This document shows positions 61,369 through 64,000 of a DNA stretch of 64,000 nt, in pieces. Location: NCBI RefSeq assembly GCF_002218005.2, contig NZ_AP018678.1, forward strand, positions 372,001 to 436,000. The letters are read 5' to 3'. A program made the translations under genes and the position numbers. Every line of letters starts with the position of its first letter. Positions within the stretch are counted from its first letter, which is position 1. This DNA is from Vibrio algivorus (GTDB taxonomy: Bacteria; Pseudomonadota; Gammaproteobacteria; Enterobacterales; Vibrionaceae). The notes beneath the pieces were generated by a model. The model did not search any database and was not told the origin of the DNA. It worked only from the letters and a program-made list of their open reading frames with translations.

Positions 61369-63148
61369 ATTGTGCTTTAGCCTCTGATGCTGCCTCTGCC
61401 TTTGAAACTCTTTCTTCCGGCGGAATATAACGAATCTTCGAAAAATCTTGTGCGGGGAATAAGAAACTTGCTTCCTTGCGGATTTCTTCCGCTTTTCTGT
61501 TATCGCCAATCCCTTGGTAGGCTACGATTAATTTTGAATAAAAAGCAGCTCTTGGTTTGCGCTTGATGACTTGAGTTGCCCAATCAATATAAGGTTGAAT
61601 GTATTCTGGATTATCAAGATGCAAACCAATGTTGAGTTGGGTGCTGTAAACGTCCCAATCAAACCTATCTTTCCAAACACTAGGGTTGGTCACTTGGTTT
61701 AATAAATCTGGATTAATTGGTCTGGTATATTCAAACCGACTGAGAACATAGTTTGTATGCAGTGCGGTGAGCATAAAAAATGCAGTAATGATCGGGATGA
61801 TTAATGAAAATACACTCAATAAACTTTTTGTTATTTTGCTAAAACTCACCACCTTATATTGAGAGGTTAACTGATCGACCCAGTAGATGAGTATTACAAA
61901 GATGATCCAATGGACCGCAGAGTGATAAAACGGATATTCAAGTTGGGTATGTAATACGATTGGGAAAAATAAAGCGATTAATGCCAAACGAGTTCCAGAT
62001 TGTGACTTGCGCACTTTACGAAATACCATCAAGGCAGCCATCAACAAACCAAGTACCGATATGATGCCACCTTCTACTGCCCAATATAAAATCTCATTAT
62101 GTGGGTGATCCATCGAAGGCAATCCTGGATGGTAGTCAGGATTTAGCTGATATTGTCTTGCTGTATAGACCATATAAGCTGATTCAAATTGCCCATAGCC
62201 ATATCCAGTGAGTGGTTGTTCTATCACCATATCTAAGGTTTGCGGAAAGGTATAACGGCGTGGGCTTTCTAAATTAGACTTTTTAGCAATTAACTCATTA
62301 CCACCATTCGCTGTTGCGAGGGTATAGCCACCTGCCAAACCTACAATGATCGAAATTAGCCATAATGACATCATTCGTTTTGGTAAGAATTTAGCTAAAT
62401 ATGGGATCAGAAGTACGGTAGAGATTGTTGCCCCTAACCAGCCAGTACGTGAGGCAAGCACCCATAATAATGGAATGGTGATGATTGGCATAAACAGCAA
62501 TAAGCCGGAAAATACTTTGTGCAGTTGGACATTCGTCTGTTTTTGTCTCGCCAATAAGTAAGAGCTAATAGCTAATCCGGTGGCTAAAAAGCTCGCGGTA
62601 ACATTAGGTTGTTGAAATATCGCAAACGGACGATTTTGTTCGGTGTTGTAACCAAATGAATTGCCAGGTTCTAAAAATAAGTATTGAAAGTAACTGTAGG
62701 CTGCTTCGATACAGACTGCGCCAACAATGAGGAGTAATAGTGTCTGCTTTTGTTTAATTGAGAGAGGATATTGGTGCAGAATCAGTAGCAGCAACCAACC
62801 TGCCCACAATCCGATCAAACGTAACATGGCATCTTGAACGTTGGCAGTCGAATAGAAAATTGGCAGGGTTAAAATAATGCAAGCAATAAACATTACTATA
62901 GTGAGACTGGTGATGCGTAATACCCGCTGATTGGCCATCGCATACAAGCCAATCCCAAAACTAACACTTAATGCTAACCAGGTCGCGGAATTAAAAGATA
63001 AGGCTAATCCTGCACCACCTGGATTCGGTTGGAAAAAGTGCATGGCGAGTAAGAACACCACTCCTAGCGACCAAAGAAATGGTTTAGCTAAGATGTTAGG
63101 TTCAGGCATTTCTTCTAGTTTTGTGCCTTGGATATGTAACGTTGCCAT
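61367..63148 (-). CDS. pglL: PglL-type O-oligosaccharyltransferase (Wzy_C superfamily)
   Basis: An inner-membrane protein of 593 residues with about twelve membrane segments in the first 440 residues. The large periplasmic loop contains MDHPHNEILYWAVEGG (near 346-361), the Wzy_C signature with the essential His. Upstream, GYGYGQFESAYM is near 316. A soluble C-terminal part (about 470-590) has TPR-like helices (AAFYSKLIVAYQGIGDNRKAEEI). The V. cholerae homologue, at the same place next to uvrA, transfers lipid-linked glycans to proteins such as pilins. O-antigen ligase is the alternative. The ATG at 63148 has GAGG upstream, at a rather long spacing. Confidence 0.85.
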   Translation of the reverse strand: MATLHIQGTKLEEMPEPNILAKPFLWSLGVVFLLAMHFFQPNPGGAGLALSFNSATWLALSVSFGIGLYAMANQRVLRITSLTIVMFIACIILTLPIFYSTANVQDAMLRLIGLWAGWLLLLILHQYPLSIKQKQTLLLLIVGAVCIEAAYSYFQYLFLEPGNSFGYNTEQNRPFAIFQQPNVTASFLATGLAISSYLLARQKQTNVQLHKVFSGLLLFMPIITIPLLWVLASRTGWLGATISTVLLIPYLAKFLPKRMMSLWLISIIVGLAGGYTLATANGGNELIAKKSNLESPRRYTFPQTLDMVIEQPLTGYGYGQFESAYMVYTARQYQLNPDYHPGLPSMDHPHNEILYWAVEGGIISVLGLLMAALMVFRKVRKSQSGTRLALIALFFPIVLHTQLEYPFYHSAVHWIIFVILIYWVDQLTSQYKVVSFSKITKSLLSVFSLIIPIITAFFMLTALHTNYVLSRFEYTRPINPDLLNQVTNPSVWKDRFDWDVYSTQLNIGLHLDNPEYIQPYIDWATQVIKRKPRAAFYSKLIVAYQGIGDNRKAEEIRKEASFLFPAQDFSKIRYIPPEERVSKAEAASEAKAQ

Positions 63149-63290
63149 GTACAGTACAGCCTCTAGATGTTTGATTTGCCTATAAGGCGGCTATATTAGC
63201 ATTGTTTGTATGAAAAAAATGGTGAAAAGTAACTGGAATTATGGGGCCGAGTTCTAGTTTTCCGGGTTAGGAAAGGAGGGCGGATCTGGG

Positions 63291-63466
63291 CCCTAGTTCC
63301 TAGTCTCTAGAGGAGGATGCTAAGTATTTACAGCAATAAATAGACATCTTCACTTGCTTTAAAATAGTAGGTATTGAAAGTTGCCTACTAGAAACTAGAA
63401 ACTAGAAACTAGAAACTAGAAACTAGAAACTAGAAACTAGAAACTAGAAACTAGAAACTAGAAACT
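63291..63466. repeat. Heptamer-bounded element with an 11-copy CTAGAAA array
   Basis: Left end CCCTAGTTCCTAGTCTCTAG (63291-63310). The right end is a perfect array of the heptamer CTAGAAA, eleven copies (63388-63464), running into the stop codon of uvrA on the minus strand. The 77-bp interior is AT-rich and non-coding. The rest of the 317-bp gap (63149-63290) carries the pglL promoter region with no clear boxes. Confidence 0.9.
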
Positions 63467-64000
63467 TACTTCAATAACGGCTTAAGAAAATGCGCAGTAT
63501 GCGATCCTTTAACTTTAACCACTTGCTCTGGTGTGCCTGCTGCGATGATTTCACCGCCACCACTACCACCTTCAGGACCTAGATCGATAATCCAATCGGC
63601 AGTTTTAATCACATCGAGGTTATGCTCAATGACTACTACGGTATTGCCGTGATCTCGCAGGCGATGTAAAACATTTAATAGCTGTTGAATATCGTGAAAA
63701 TGCAGCCCAGTTGTAGGCTCATCCAATATATATAAGGTTTTACCTGTGTCGCGTTTTGACAGCTCTTTAGCCAATTTAACACGTTGAGCTTCACCGCCAG
63801 ATAAGGTGGTTGCTGCTTGACCTAATCGGATATAAGACAGGCCTACATCAATCAGGGTTTTTAGTTTTCTTGCTATGACAGGAACGGGTTCAAAGAAAGT
63901 GTGAGCATCTTCAACCGTCATTTCCAGTACTTCATCAATACTCTTACCTTTGTAACGCACATCTAACGTTTCACGGTTATAGCGCTTACCTTTACAGGCA
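63466..64000 (-). CDS. uvrA: UvrABC excinuclease subunit A, 3' part (cut by the window end)
   Basis: The final 178 or so codons of UvrA, the ATPase that recognises bulky DNA lesions in nucleotide excision repair. The open frame continues past base 64000 (CKGKRYNRETLDVRYKGKS reads on through the edge), so the 5' end is missing. Visible parts of the second ABC ATPase: the signature TTLSGGEAQRVKLAKEL, Walker B LYILDEPTTGLHFHD, and the H-loop VVVIEHNLDVI, ending in KPLLK. An upstream SOS box, expected for uvrA, is outside the window. It neighbours pglL as in V. cholerae. Confidence 0.97.
   Translation of the reverse strand, partial: ACKGKRYNRETLDVRYKGKSIDEVLEMTVEDAHTFFEPVPVIARKLKTLIDVGLSYIRLGQAATTLSGGEAQRVKLAKELSKRDTGKTLYILDEPTTGLHFHDIQQLLNVLHRLRDHGNTVVVIEHNLDVIKTADWIIDLGPEGGSGGGEIIAAGTPEQVVKVKGSHTAHFLKPLLK

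Overview
The window is a 64 kb chromosomal segment of a gammaproteobacterium, most probably a member of the Vibrionaceae. The evidence is gene content and order: rpoD-dnaG-yqeY-rpsU/tsaD, gspAB away from a type II secretion operon, rplM-rpsI-petABC-sspAB, and metH-lysC-aminotransferase-pglL-uvrA as in Vibrio cholerae. Modest GC content and intergenic repeats with TATACCC ends also fit. The species cannot be fixed from the sequence alone. Almost every gene is a recognisable housekeeping gene. There is no prophage, CRISPR array, integron, toxin-antitoxin pair or insertion sequence with a transposase.

Layout. 1-5.7 kb: a two-gene membrane operon (YfeH-type symporter and a small MscS-like channel), an acetate transporter (satP), an FMN riboswitch with ribB, and a frameshifted GGDEF gene. 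5.7-16.1 kb: tRNA-Ile2 and the macromolecular synthesis region rpoD-dnaG-yqeY-rpsU (minus strand), divergent from tsaD, then plsY, folB-folK, uppP and cca. 16.1-25.5 kb: gspA-gspB, uraA, ygiM, a PiT phosphate transporter with its DUF47 partner, and ygiF. 25.5-40.1 kb: a potassium channel, glnE, hldE, tolC, nudF-yqiB-cpdA-yqiA-parE-parC. Much of 5.7-40 kb is the same neighbourhood as in E. coli (ileX/rpoD to parC), with lineage-specific insertions. 40.1-52.4 kb: an EamA transporter, degS, degQ, zapG, zapE, rplM-rpsI, petABC, sspA-sspB and metA. 52.4-64 kb: a CPA1 antiporter, metH, lysC with a lysine riboswitch, a class V aminotransferase, the O-oligosaccharyltransferase pglL, and the 3' end of uvrA.

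Regulation readable from sequence includes an FMN riboswitch before ribB, a lysine riboswitch before lysC, tandem MetJ boxes before both metA and metH, a long rplM leader, and many intrinsic terminators, several of them bidirectional between convergent genes.

The least explained material lies between genes. (i) A modular repeat family has ends of the type TATACCCAAGTnACTTCAAGATGC; the ends enclose interiors of very different length (23, 49, 128 and about 267 bp) and also occur as solo ends. (ii) A 162-bp element occurs three times at exactly the same length, is globally hairpin-like, and has end changes that keep pairing. (iii) Heptanucleotide arrays and elements bounded by CTAGTTC/CTAGAAA units occur at four loci, and a separate CTCGCAA array at a fifth. 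Repeats abut or supply the stop codons of several genes (the GGDEF gene, tolC, pglL, uvrA). No complete new protein-coding system was found; these repeat families are the best candidates for something under-described.
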